Positions 25,968 through 34,568 of a stretch of DNA of 64,000 bases are shown here, in pieces. The stretch is from contig NZ_LR594662.1 in NCBI RefSeq assembly GCF_901827175.1, positions 62,001 through 126,000 on the forward strand. The letters are read 5' to 3'. Each line of letters begins with the position of its first letter. Within the stretch, counting starts at the first letter, position 1. The translations under genes were made by a program, and so were the position numbers. The notes under the pieces are model-generated. The model was not told the origin of the DNA, made no database searches, and saw only the letters and a program-made list of their open reading frames with translations. Origin of the DNA: Variovorax sp. RA8 (lineage in GTDB: Bacteria > Pseudomonadota > Gammaproteobacteria > Burkholderiales > Burkholderiaceae_C).

Positions 25968-26960
25968 TCAGGACTCCGCCGTGAAGCCGACCTTCTTGAC
26001 CAGCGGGCCCCAGCGCTCGAACTCCTCGCGCTGCGAACGGGCCATCTCTTCGACGCTCGAACCATGCGCGATCAGGCCGACCACCGCCAGGCTGTCGATC
26101 ACCGACTTGTCCTTGATCGCGGCGTTGATCGCCGCGTTGGCAGCGTTGACCACCGCGGCCGGCGTCCTGGCAGGCGCATAGAAGCCGAACCACTCCTCGG
26201 TCGTGAGCTCCGCGAAGCCCTGCTCCGCCAGGGTCGGCACCTCGGGCGAGAAGGGCGAGCGTGCCTTGCCGGAGGTCGCCAGCAGCCGCAGCTTGCCGGC
26301 CTTGTGGTTGGCGACGAAGTCGCCGCTGGGCGTGACCATCGCGGCGATCTGGCCGCCCACCACGTCGGTCACCCCGGGGATGGAGCCGCGGTAGGGCACG
26401 TGCTTGAGCTCGACGCCGTTGTTGATGCCGAGCAGGGCGCCGATGAAGTGCGGCGTGGAGCCGGCCGCCGGCGAGCCGTAGCTGGCTTGCCCCGGGTTGG
26501 CCTTGGCCCAGGCCAGGAAGTCCTTGACGTTCTTGACGCTGGCCGGCACCAGCGGGCCGACCGCCAGTCCGTGGTGCATCACCGCCGCGATCGACACCGG
26601 CGTGATGTCCTTGACCGGGTCGTAGCTCAGCTTGCTGTAGATGTGCGGGTAGATGGAGGTGCAGGAGAAGGGCGACAGCGCCAGCACGCTGCCGTCCGCC
26701 GGCGCGCCCTTGAGCACCTCCAGCGCGATGCGGCCGCCCGCGCCGGGCTTGTTCTCGACCACCGCCGCGTTGCGGGTGTAGGCCGAACCGGCCAGCTTCT
26801 CGCCGGCGCGGCGCGCCACGCTGTCGCCGGCGCTGCCGGCCGGGAAGCCGTAGTAGATCTTGACCTGCTCGATGCTCTGGGCCCGGGCGGTCAGCGGCGC
26901 CAGAGCGCCGAGGGCGGCAGCCGCGCCCAGGGTGTGGAGGAAGTGGCGGCGATCGGTCAT
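25968..26960 (-). CDS. Bug/TctC-family periplasmic receptor
   Basis: 330 residues with a twin-arginine type signal (TDRRHFLHTLGAAAALG, cleavage near ARAQS), so export is probably by Tat, unlike the Sec signal of the receptor at 2814. The Bug pattern is present (VKIYYGFPAGSAGDSVARRA; VVENKPGAGGRIALEVLKGA). It sits between BKACE and the dehydrogenase in a four-gene operon and probably binds the carboxylate that the operon breaks down. No TctA/TctB is nearby. Confidence 0.92.
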   Translation of the reverse strand: MTDRRHFLHTLGAAAALGALAPLTARAQSIEQVKIYYGFPAGSAGDSVARRAGEKLAGSAYTRNAAVVENKPGAGGRIALEVLKGAPADGSVLALSPFSCTSIYPHIYSKLSYDPVKDITPVSIAAVMHHGLAVGPLVPASVKNVKDFLAWAKANPGQASYGSPAAGSTPHFIGALLGINNGVELKHVPYRGSIPGVTDVVGGQIAAMVTPSGDFVANHKAGKLRLLATSGKARSPFSPEVPTLAEQGFAELTTEEWFGFYAPARTPAAVVNAANAAINAAIKDKSVIDSLAVVGLIAHGSSVEEMARSQREEFERWGPLVKKVGFTAES

Positions 26961-26999
26961 GGCATGTCTCCTCGGAGGTTGTTTGCAGAAGAGCGTCGG

Positions 27000-27917
27000 T
27001 CAGACGGCGAATTCGGGGCGCGGCAGGCCGATGCGCGGCAGGCCCATCATGTCGCGCGCCTCCGCCGGCGTGGCGGGCTCCAGGTCCATCTCGTGCAGCA
27101 CGCGCACGATGCGCTCCGTCAGCTGCAGGTTGGTGGCCAGCTCGCCGTGCCGGTAGTAGAGGTTGTCCTCGAGCCCGACGCGCGCATGGCCGCCCAGCAG
27201 CAGCGCGCTGATGTTGGCCTCCAGCTGCGACGGCCCGATGCCGCTGACGCCGAAGATCGCGCCCTTGGGCAGCGTGTCCACCATCATCTGCAGGTGGCGC
27301 GGCGAGAAGGGCATCGCGTTCTGGAAGTTGCGGTGCACGTTCATCACCAGGTTGATGAAGTAGGGCTGCTCGTCCAGCCCCTCGTTGATCAATGTGGTCG
27401 TGTCCTGCAGGATGTGGGTGGGGCTGAACACCTCCCACTCGGGCTTGATGCCGCGCGCCTTCATGCCCGCCGCAAGTTCGCGGCCCTTGCCGAGCGGCGT
27501 GTCCATCAGGATCTCGCGGCCCTCGAATCTGAGGTTGAGCGTGGTCGCGTCCAGCGTGCACATCTCGGCGCCCGCGTCCATGCCCTTCACCCGCTCCTCG
27601 AAGGCGATTTCCCAGCGCCCGCCCGGCAGCGGCTTGACCATGTCGCCATGCACGCCGCCGCCGGTGGAGTTGTTGATCACGATGTCGCAGCCGGCATCGC
27701 GGATGCGCTGGTTGATCTCGCGGTACACCGCCGCATCGCAGGTCGCGCCGTCGTCCGGCCGCCGCGCATGGATCGCGGCCACGCTGGCGCCGGCCTTCCA
27801 GCAGCGCACCACGTCGGCGGCGATCTCCGCGGGCTGGGTGGGAAGATGGGGGTTCTGCGATTTGTGCGCCATGCCGCCGGTAGGGGCGATGGTCACGATC
27901 ACCTTGCGCTTGGACAT
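27000..27917 (-). CDS. BKACE (DUF849) beta-keto acid cleavage enzyme
   Basis: 305 residues from ATG 27917, preceded by AAGGAGA. TIM-barrel family that condenses a beta-keto acid with acetyl-CoA to give acetoacetate and a new CoA ester. Conserved parts include [25 protein letters not shown] and the Zn-site Glu in VGLEDNLYY. The zinc-binding HxH of characterised members reads AIH here ([12 protein letters not shown]): the second His is kept and the first is Ala. First gene of the minus-strand operon, divergent from the Crp-type regulator. The preferred keto acid is unknown. Confidence 0.88.
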   Translation of the reverse strand: MSKRKVIVTIAPTGGMAHKSQNPHLPTQPAEIAADVVRCWKAGASVAAIHARRPDDGATCDAAVYREINQRIRDAGCDIVINNSTGGGVHGDMVKPLPGGRWEIAFEERVKGMDAGAEMCTLDATTLNLRFEGREILMDTPLGKGRELAAGMKARGIKPEWEVFSPTHILQDTTTLINEGLDEQPYFINLVMNVHRNFQNAMPFSPRHLQMMVDTLPKGAIFGVSGIGPSQLEANISALLLGGHARVGLEDNLYYRHGELATNLQLTERIVRVLHEMDLEPATPAEARDMMGLPRIGLPRPEFAV

Positions 27918-28022
27918 CGATCGGTCTCCTTGGATGAGCGCGCTATTATTTTTGGCCGCCGCCGGCCCCACAGTCATTGCGACGACATTTGGAGTCAGGG
28001 TTTACGCGGCGCAGGAGCGTCG

Positions 28023-28730
28023 ATGCACAACAAGCCGAGCCGGAGACAGGCGGCCTCCCTTTCCATCCCCGACCTGCTGCAGCGCTCGGGCTGGTTCCCA
28101 GCGCTGGACGCCGGCGCCCAGGCGCGGGTGCTGGACGAGATCCGCGAGCAGCCCGTGGCCGCCGGCTGCGCACTGTGCCGGCGCGGAGACACGCCGCTGC
28201 ACTGGTACGGCACGCTGGAAGGGCTGCTCAAGTGGTCCATCACCGCCGACGACGGCCGCTCCGTCACGCTCGGCGGCCTCTCGGTCGGCAGCTGGTTCGG
28301 CGAGGGCACGCTGCTGCGGGCGCTGCCGCGCTCGGCTGACATCATCGCGCTGCGCGACAGCCGGGTGGCGCGCCTGCCGGTGGAGACCTTCGAGTGGCTG
28401 CACCAGACGCAGCTGAGCTTCAACCATTTCCTGCTGCGCCAGCTCAACGAGCGCCTGCACTGGTTCATGGGCAACTACGCGGCGCACCGGCTGCTCGACG
28501 CCGACAGCCAGGTGGCGCGGGCGTTGGCGGGGCTGTTCCATCCCTGGCTGCATCCGGGCAGCGATGTGCACCTGCAGACTTCGCAGGAGGAGATCGCGAA
28601 TCTGTCGGGCCTGTCGCGGCAGCGCTGCAATGCGGCGCTCAACCGGCTGCGCGAGGCGGGGCTCCTGCACATCGAGTACGGCGGGATCACCGTGGTCGAC
28701 CTGGAAGGCCTGCGGCGCTTCGTCGAGTAG
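28023..28730 (+). CDS. Crp/Fnr-family transcriptional regulator
   Basis: 235 residues. A cyclic-nucleotide-binding-like domain occupies about residues 15-130 (LSVGSWFGEGTLLRALPRSA), followed by the dimerisation helix and a Crp-type helix-turn-helix (TSQEEIANLSGLSRQRCNAA). There is no N-terminal Cys cluster like that of FNR. Divergent from the BKACE-Bug-dehydrogenase-ligase operon with a 105-bp spacer, so it likely controls it. No clear TTGAT-N4-ATCAA or TGTGA-N6-TCACA site was found in that spacer, so its site and ligand may differ. Confidence 0.92.
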   Translation: MHNKPSRRQAASLSIPDLLQRSGWFPALDAGAQARVLDEIREQPVAAGCALCRRGDTPLHWYGTLEGLLKWSITADDGRSVTLGGLSVGSWFGEGTLLRALPRSADIIALRDSRVARLPVETFEWLHQTQLSFNHFLLRQLNERLHWFMGNYAAHRLLDADSQVARALAGLFHPWLHPGSDVHLQTSQEEIANLSGLSRQRCNAALNRLREAGLLHIEYGGITVVDLEGLRRFVE

Positions 28731-28751
28731 CCCGCGGCAGGGCGGCGGGCC

Positions 28752-28961
28752 TCAGTGCTGCTGTTGCTGCGTCTTGTGCAGGGGCTTGGCGCCGGGGCTC
28801 TGGGGCTGTTCGTCTTCCTCGGCGGGCCCGGCGTTCGGGCGGGCCGCCCGCAGCTTGTCATGCTCTTCGGCGAGGCGGCGCACTTGCTCGTCACGCTTCT
28901 CATCGTCCGGATGGCGCCGCGGCCAGCGTCCCACAGGACTGGCGGCATCGTGTCTGGGCAT
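28752..28961 (-). CDS. Small hypothetical protein
   Basis: 69 residues from ATG 28961; AAGGAG lies 7 bases upstream, with ATG 28964 as alternative. The sequence is short, charged and proline-rich, with a DDEKRDEQVRRLAEEHDKLR helical segment and a Gln/His tail. The family is not recognised. The strong ribosome binding site supports it as a real gene. Confidence 0.55.
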   Translation of the reverse strand: MPRHDAASPVGRWPRRHPDDEKRDEQVRRLAEEHDKLRAARPNAGPAEEDEQPQSPGAKPLHKTQQQQH

Positions 28962-29080
28962 CATCAAGCTCCTTGAAAGGCGATTGCCTCGCAGGCTAGC
29001 CAATGCCCGGCACGTCGATGTCGGGAGGGCGCGGGACTCACCGTGGGAGAACTCGCACGCGCTGCACGCGCCGTCCCTCA

Positions 29081-29365
29081 TCAGAACTTGTGCGTGAGAT
29101 GGGGCGGTCCGTCCTCGTCCCCCGTGCTTTCGTCGTCCACCGAGGCGAGCTTGAGGCGGGCGGCTTCATGCCGCACCTTCAGTTCCGCGTAGCGGTCGCG
29201 CTGCGCCGGCCGCGCGGGCGTCTGCTGCATGCACGCGATGAAGAAGCGCGACTCCTCCGCATCCATGCCCAGCAGTACCTCCTGGCCACGCCCATCGATG
29301 GCCAGGGCGCTGCGGGCTTGCAGCTCGGTGCGTAGCGCTTCGGGCATTTCGAGCAAATTCATCAT
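29081..29365 (-). CDS. Small hypothetical protein near katE
   Basis: 94 residues from ATG 29365; a second ATG follows at 29362 and AAGGAG lies just upstream. It reads MNLLEMPEALRTELQARSAL then an acidic tail, with no membrane segment or signal. The family is not recognised. It is divergent from the catalase with a 151-bp spacer, so the two may share regulation. Codon use matches the host. Confidence 0.55.
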   Translation of the reverse strand: MMNLLEMPEALRTELQARSALAIDGRGQEVLLGMDAEESRFFIACMQQTPARPAQRDRYAELKVRHEAARLKLASVDDESTGDEDGPPHLTHKF

Positions 29366-29516
29366 CGGCTCCTTCGGTCGGCTCGAGACAGCCCGACAGT
29401 CTGCCACTGCATCCCGGGCAAAGCGGCGGAAGTTGCCGCACTGCTAAAGCGGTCATGGCTGACATCGGCACCCGCATCCTTGAAATCGAATCGTGTTCCA
29501 ACCAAGGAGCCATTCA

Positions 29517-31919
29517 ATGCCCACGTCCAGGAAGAAGCCCGCCACCGAGGCGGCCGGCAAGGTCGCCGCCAAGTCGGCTGCTCGAAACACCGCCAGCGGC
29601 CCCGCAAGCACGAACAGCGCCGACGGCGATGCGCTCGCGGCCCGTGCCGCCGAGCTGAACGACATGGCCGCGGCCATGCCCTACAACCCGAACAAGATGC
29701 TCGATGTCGGGCGGGAGAGCGCGGTCGTGCCGCCCGAAGGCGCCACGACGAAGACGCCCTCCGCGCAGGCCGGCGCCAGCACGCTGAGCGAAGCCAACTT
29801 CTCGCCCAAGACCGGCGAGGGCGCCGCGCCCGGCGAGAACCGCACCGCCGGCTCGCTCGACCGCGTGCGCGTCGATTCCACCGGACAGGTGCTCACCACC
29901 AACCAGGGCGTGCCGATCGCCGACAACCAGAACTCGCTGAAGGCGGGTCTGCGCGGGCCAGCGCTGCTGGAAGACTTCATCCTGCGCGAGAAGATCACCA
30001 ACTTCGACCACGAGCGCATTCCCGAGCGCATCGTGCATGCGCGCGGCTCGGGCGCGCACGGCTACTTCGAGGCCTACGAGGCGCTGACCGACCTCACCCG
30101 CGCCGCGCCATTCCAGGAGAAGGGCAAGATCACGCCGGTCTTCGTGCGCTTCTCCACCGTGGCCGGCGAGCGCGGCTCGGTAGACACGGCGCGCGACGTG
30201 CGCGGCTTCGCGGTGAAGTTCTACACCGACGAGGGCAACTGGGACCTGGTGGGCAACAACATCCCGGTCTTCTTCATCCAGGACGCGATGAAGTTCCCGG
30301 ACCTGATCCACGCCGTGAAGCCCGAGCCGCACCATGCCATGCCGCAGGCGGCGAGCGCGCACGACACCTTCTACGACTTCATCTCCCTGTCGCCCGAGTC
30401 CACGCACATGATGCTGTGGGCCATGAGCGACCGCGCGATACCGCGCAGCTACCGCATGATGGAAGGCTTCGGCGTCCACAGCTTCCGGATGGTGAACGCG
30501 GCCGGCGAGAGCCGCTTCGTCAAGTTCCACTGGAAGCCGAAGCTCGGGACCCATTCGCTGGTGTGGGAAGAGGCGGCCAAGATCCAGGGCGCCGACGCCG
30601 ACTACCACCGGCGCGACCTGTGGGAAGCCATCGAGGCCGGCGAGTACCCCGAGTGGGAGCTCGGCCTGCAGATCTTCACCGAGCAGGAGGCGGCCAACTG
30701 GAGCTTCGACATCCTCGACGCCACCAAGATCGTGCCCGAGGAACTGGTGCCGGTGCGCATCGTCGGCCGCCTGGTGCTCGATCGCAATCCCGACAACTTC
30801 TTCGCCGAGACCGAGCAGGTCGCCTTCTGCACCGCGCACGTGGTGCCGGGCATCGACTTCAGCAACGACCCGCTGCTGGCCGGGCGCATCCATTCGTACA
30901 AGGACACGCAGATCCTGCGCCTGGGCGGCGCCAACTTCCACGAAATCCCGATCAACTCGCCGGTCGTGCCGGTGCACAACAACCAGCGCGACGGCATCAA
31001 GCGCCAGGCCCTGCACCGCGGCCGCGTGGCTTACGAGCCCAACTCGCTGGCCGGCGGCTGCCCCTTCCAGGCAGGTGCCAAGGGCTTCGTCTCCTTCCCC
31101 GAGCCGATGCAGGGCGACAAGCTGCGCGGCAAGCCGGAGAAGTTCGCCGAGCACTACCAGCAGGCCACGCTGTTCTGGAACAGCCAGACGGAATGGGAGA
31201 AGGCGCACATCGTCGGCGGCTTCCGCTTCGAGCTCTCCAAGTGCACCGTGCCGGCGATCCGGGAGCGCATGGTCTCCAGCCTGGCCAACGTGGCACCGGA
31301 ACTCGCCGCGCGCGTGGCCGAGGGGCTGGGCATCGCCGTGCCCCCGCCCATGCCGCGGGCCGCGGAGAATCCGCAGGCACCCGAGGTCGCGACCTCGCCC
31401 GCGCTGTCGCTCACGGCGCGGCCCGGCGACGGCGGCATCCGCACGCGCAAGATCGCGCTGCTGGCGGCCGATGGGGTGGACGGCGCTTCCCTCGAGGCGC
31501 TGCAGGCGGCCCTCGTCGAGGCGGGCGCGGTCGCGCGCATCGTTGCGCCTCGTATCGGGCCGGTGCGCACCGCCGAGGGCGGCACGCTGGACGCCGATGC
31601 CTCGCTGGAGAACACGCCTCCCGTGTTGTTCGACGCCGTCGTGCTGCCCGATGGGGCGGCCGGCGTCGAGCTGCTGGCCCGCGTCGGGCAGACGAGCGAA
31701 TTCGTGGTCAACACCTACCGCCACTGCAAGACGCTGCTGGTGCTGGGTGCCTCGAAGACGCTGACGGACAAGCTGGGCATGCCCACCACGCTGCCCACGG
31801 GCGAGCCGGACCCGGGCATCCTCTTTGCCGGCGCGGGGGAGGACAGGGCAATGGACTTCATTGCCGCGGTGGCGCGCCACCGTCACCCCGAGCGCGACTC
31901 CGATCCGCCGCGCTTCTGA
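29517..31919 (+). CDS. katE: Large-subunit monofunctional catalase (HPII/KatE type)
   Basis: 800 residues, a clade II large catalase. By spacing against E. coli HPII (H128, N201, Y415) the heme and catalytic residues are H174 ([12 protein letters not shown]), N247 ([12 protein letters not shown]) and proximal Y461 (RIHSYKDTQ), at the same intervals. The N terminus (~100 residues) is Ala/Lys/Thr-rich and longer than usual. The C-terminal ~150 residues form the DJ-1/PfpI-like domain ([18 protein letters not shown]). ATG 29517 follows AAGGAG. It dismutates hydrogen peroxide, usually in stationary phase. Confidence 0.96.
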   Translation: MPTSRKKPATEAAGKVAAKSAARNTASGPASTNSADGDALAARAAELNDMAAAMPYNPNKMLDVGRESAVVPPEGATTKTPSAQAGASTLSEANFSPKTGEGAAPGENRTAGSLDRVRVDSTGQVLTTNQGVPIADNQNSLKAGLRGPALLEDFILREKITNFDHERIPERIVHARGSGAHGYFEAYEALTDLTRAAPFQEKGKITPVFVRFSTVAGERGSVDTARDVRGFAVKFYTDEGNWDLVGNNIPVFFIQDAMKFPDLIHAVKPEPHHAMPQAASAHDTFYDFISLSPESTHMMLWAMSDRAIPRSYRMMEGFGVHSFRMVNAAGESRFVKFHWKPKLGTHSLVWEEAAKIQGADADYHRRDLWEAIEAGEYPEWELGLQIFTEQEAANWSFDILDATKIVPEELVPVRIVGRLVLDRNPDNFFAETEQVAFCTAHVVPGIDFSNDPLLAGRIHSYKDTQILRLGGANFHEIPINSPVVPVHNNQRDGIKRQALHRGRVAYEPNSLAGGCPFQAGAKGFVSFPEPMQGDKLRGKPEKFAEHYQQATLFWNSQTEWEKAHIVGGFRFELSKCTVPAIRERMVSSLANVAPELAARVAEGLGIAVPPPMPRAAENPQAPEVATSPALSLTARPGDGGIRTRKIALLAADGVDGASLEALQAALVEAGAVARIVAPRIGPVRTAEGGTLDADASLENTPPVLFDAVVLPDGAAGVELLARVGQTSEFVVNTYRHCKTLLVLGASKTLTDKLGMPTTLPTGEPDPGILFAGAGEDRAMDFIAAVARHRHPERDSDPPRF

Positions 31920-31952
31920 GACCGGTGCTGCGGCGGAACGCGGCGTCGTCGC

Positions 31953-32915
31953 TCAGGCCGCGCCGTGCGCCTGCAGCAGCGCCTCCCTGAAAGCCAGCGC
32001 CGCGCGCGAGGGCGCCGGCGAGCGCCGCATCACGCACACGAAGCTGCAGTCGTAGCGGAACATCGACTTGCGCACCGGCCGCATGCGCCCGCCCTCCTCG
32101 AAGATGCGTCCGTAGTGGTCGGGCAGGAAGCCCAGGAAGCGGCCCGAGAGGATCAACGTCGCGATCGCCTCCTGGTCCAGCCCGGTGGCTGCGCGCTTGA
32201 GCCCGGCGCGATGGCTGGCCTCCATGTTGGGCGAGTGGTAGCCCAGCCCCGCGAAGCGGTGCGCGCGCAGGCCCTTCCAGTCCAGCCCCGTGTTGCGGCC
32301 CTCGAACAGCGGATGGCCGGCGCCGCAGTACAGCAGCATGGTCTCGTCGAACAGCGGGTCGTAGGCCAGGCTCTCGGAGCTCCGGTGCGCCGGGATGATG
32401 CCCACGTGCAGGCTGCCGTCGATCAGCTGCCGCTCGATGGCGTTGATGGTGCCGATCTGGATCTGCAGCGCCACCTCCGGCGCGCGCTCGACGAAGCCGG
32501 CGATGGCTTCGCCGATGCGGGCCTTGGGGTTGGTGGCCGTCTTGTCGAAGAGCCCGATTTCCAGCCGCCCGCCCATGCGCTGGTGGATGTCGTCCACGCC
32601 GCTGCGGAAGGCGTCCACCGCGCTCAGCAGGCGCATCGTTTCCTCGTAGATGCGCTGGCCCTCCACCGTCAGCGCAAAGCCCGCGCGCCCGCGCCGGCAC
32701 AGGGTGAGGCCCAGTCGCGTCTCCAGGTCCTTGATCTGCCGGCTGATGGTGGAGGTGCCGACATTCAGCTCCAGCTCGGCCGCCGCCATGCCGCCACAGT
32801 CGGCCACGGCCTTGAAGACCTTCAGCATGCGCAGGTCCGATTCGCCGAGCTGGCCGAGGCGGGGAGGTGTCGAAGGGGTGGAAGGGCCGGAAGAAGAGGG
32901 CGCTTTTACTTTCAT
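31953..32915 (-). CDS. LysR-family transcriptional regulator
   Basis: 320 residues from ATG 32915; an upstream ATG at 32990 would add 25 residues and overlap the promoter region. The DNA-binding domain reads MLKVFKAVADCGGMAAAELE and NVGTSTISRQIKDLETRLGL. The first ~20 residues form a Ser/Pro-rich extension before it. A standard ligand domain follows. It is divergent from the omega-aminotransferase at 33020, its likely target, with a 104-bp spacer. Confidence 0.9.
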   Translation of the reverse strand: MKVKAPSSSGPSTPSTPPRLGQLGESDLRMLKVFKAVADCGGMAAAELELNVGTSTISRQIKDLETRLGLTLCRRGRAGFALTVEGQRIYEETMRLLSAVDAFRSGVDDIHQRMGGRLEIGLFDKTATNPKARIGEAIAGFVERAPEVALQIQIGTINAIERQLIDGSLHVGIIPAHRSSESLAYDPLFDETMLLYCGAGHPLFEGRNTGLDWKGLRAHRFAGLGYHSPNMEASHRAGLKRAATGLDQEAIATLILSGRFLGFLPDHYGRIFEEGGRMRPVRKSMFRYDCSFVCVMRRSPAPSRAALAFREALLQAHGAA

Positions 32916-33019
32916 GAATCGGCAAGTGAACGTGGATATTCCTGCATTGGACGAAGTATCCGGGCTCTCCAGAATCGGTGCCACCTCCAACCGCCGGCGC
33001 GCGCCCCGCGCCTCCTGCC

Positions 33020-34378
33020 ATGACCCCCCTCGCCGCCGACACGCCCGCCCCCGCCTCCACGGTCCGCACCGACGCCGCCTGGCTGGACGCCCACTGGATG
33101 CCCTTCACCGCCAACCGCCAGTTCAAGGCCGACCCGCGGCTGATCGTCGAGGCCAAGGGCCTGTACTTCACCGACAGCGACGGCCGCAAGATCTTCGACG
33201 GGCTGTCGGGCCTCTGGTGCTGCGGCCTGGGCCACGGCCGGCCCGAGATCGTCGAGGCCGTGAGCCGGCAGATCGCCACGCTGGACTACTCGCCGGCCTT
33301 CCAGTTCGGCCACCCGCTGTCCTTCGAGCTCGCCAACCGGCTGCGCGAGCTCACGCCGAAGGGTTTGGACTACGTGTTCTTCACCGGCTCCGGCTCCGAG
33401 GCGGCCGACACCTCGCTCAAGATGGCGCGCGCCTACTGGCGCACCAAGGGCCTGGCGGGCAAGACCCGGCTGATCGGCCGCGAGAAGGGCTACCACGGCG
33501 TCAACTTCGGCGGCATCTCGGTCGGCGGCATCGCCGGCAACCGCAAGACCTTCGGCCAGGGCGTGGAGGCGGATCACCTGCCGCACACGCAGCTCGCCGC
33601 CAACGCCTTCTCGCGCGGGGAGCCCGAACAGGGCGCCGAGCTGGCCGACCGCCTGCTGGACCTGATCGCGCTGCACGACGCAAGCAACATCGCCGCCGTG
33701 ATCGTCGAGCCCTTCGCCGGCTCGGCCGGCGTGGTCATACCGCCCAAGGGCTACCTGAAGCGGCTGCGCGAGATCTGCACCGCGCACAACATCCTGCTGA
33801 TCTTCGACGAGGTCATCACCGGCTTCGGCCGCGCCGCCGCCATGACCGGCGCCGAGGCCTTCGGCGTCACGCCGGACATCATGAACGTCGCCAAGCAGGT
33901 GACCAACGGCACCCAGCCGCTGGGCGCCGTGATCGCCAGCAAGGAGATCTACGACACCTTCATGGCGGCCGGCGGGCCCGACTACATGCTGGAGTTCCCG
34001 CACGGCTACACCTACTCCGCCCACCCGGTGGCCTGCGCCGCCGGCATTGCCGCATTGAACGTGCTGGTGAAGGAAGACATGGTCGCCCGCGTGCAGGCGC
34101 TCGCGCCGCACTTCGAGGCCGCGGTGCACAGCCTCAAGGGCAGCAGGCATGTGGCCGACATCCGCAACTATGGCCTGGCCGCGGGCCTCACCCTGGCCGC
34201 GCTGCCCGGCGAGCCGGCGCGCCGGCCCTACGAGGTGGCGATGGCTTGCTGGAAGAAGGGCTTCTACGTGCGCTACGGCGGCGACACCATCCAGCTCGCC
34301 CCGCCCTTCGTGGCGGAGAAAGCGGACATCGAGCGCCTGGTCAGTGCGCTGTCTGACGCGCTGTCGGAGACAGCCTGA
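33020..34378 (+). CDS. Omega-amino acid:pyruvate aminotransferase (class III)
   Basis: 452 residues. Class III hallmarks are DAHWMPFTANRQFKADPR at the N terminus, FFTGSGSEAADTSLKMARAY for PLP phosphate, LLIFDEVITGFGR and VAKQVTNGTQPLGAV with the Schiff-base Lys. The N-terminal HWMPFT motif is typical of beta-alanine/omega-amino acid:pyruvate transaminases that make L-alanine and a semialdehyde. It is controlled by the divergent LysR. No semialdehyde dehydrogenase is adjacent. ATG 33020 was chosen; an upstream GTG/ATG-type extension to 32978 has no ribosome binding site. Confidence 0.93.
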   Translation: MTPLAADTPAPASTVRTDAAWLDAHWMPFTANRQFKADPRLIVEAKGLYFTDSDGRKIFDGLSGLWCCGLGHGRPEIVEAVSRQIATLDYSPAFQFGHPLSFELANRLRELTPKGLDYVFFTGSGSEAADTSLKMARAYWRTKGLAGKTRLIGREKGYHGVNFGGISVGGIAGNRKTFGQGVEADHLPHTQLAANAFSRGEPEQGAELADRLLDLIALHDASNIAAVIVEPFAGSAGVVIPPKGYLKRLREICTAHNILLIFDEVITGFGRAAAMTGAEAFGVTPDIMNVAKQVTNGTQPLGAVIASKEIYDTFMAAGGPDYMLEFPHGYTYSAHPVACAAGIAALNVLVKEDMVARVQALAPHFEAAVHSLKGSRHVADIRNYGLAAGLTLAALPGEPARRPYEVAMACWKKGFYVRYGGDTIQLAPPFVAEKADIERLVSALSDALSETA

Positions 34379-34568
34379 CTCCCGCTATGGGGCAACAGGG
34401 GCTCGGCGGCCGTGCTGCATGCCCTCTTCCCACGCCGCCCTGATCTTCGCCAGGAACTCGGGGGCACGCCTGGCGCTGATCTCCAGCGTCATCGACGAGG
34501 ATCTGCTCTGATCCTTGAGGGACCTTCACCTGACGCTCGCCGGCGTGGCGCAGTACCATGGCCGCGCC

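Noticed and set aside
23100..28730. Very long plus-strand open frame of 1,876 codons
   Set aside because: It runs antisense to the ligase, dehydrogenase, Bug and BKACE genes, is Arg/His/Gln-rich and lacks domains. GC-rich codon structure opens the opposite frame. Only its last part from ATG 28023 (Crp/Fnr regulator) is real.
29514..31886. 790-codon minus-strand open frame
   Set aside because: Antisense shadow of the catalase gene, whose residues align exactly with KatE spacing.
34348..34374. GCTGTCT...AGACAGC stem at the end of the omega-aminotransferase
   Set aside because: The 7-bp stem with a 13-base loop lies inside the coding region before the stop and has no T-run.
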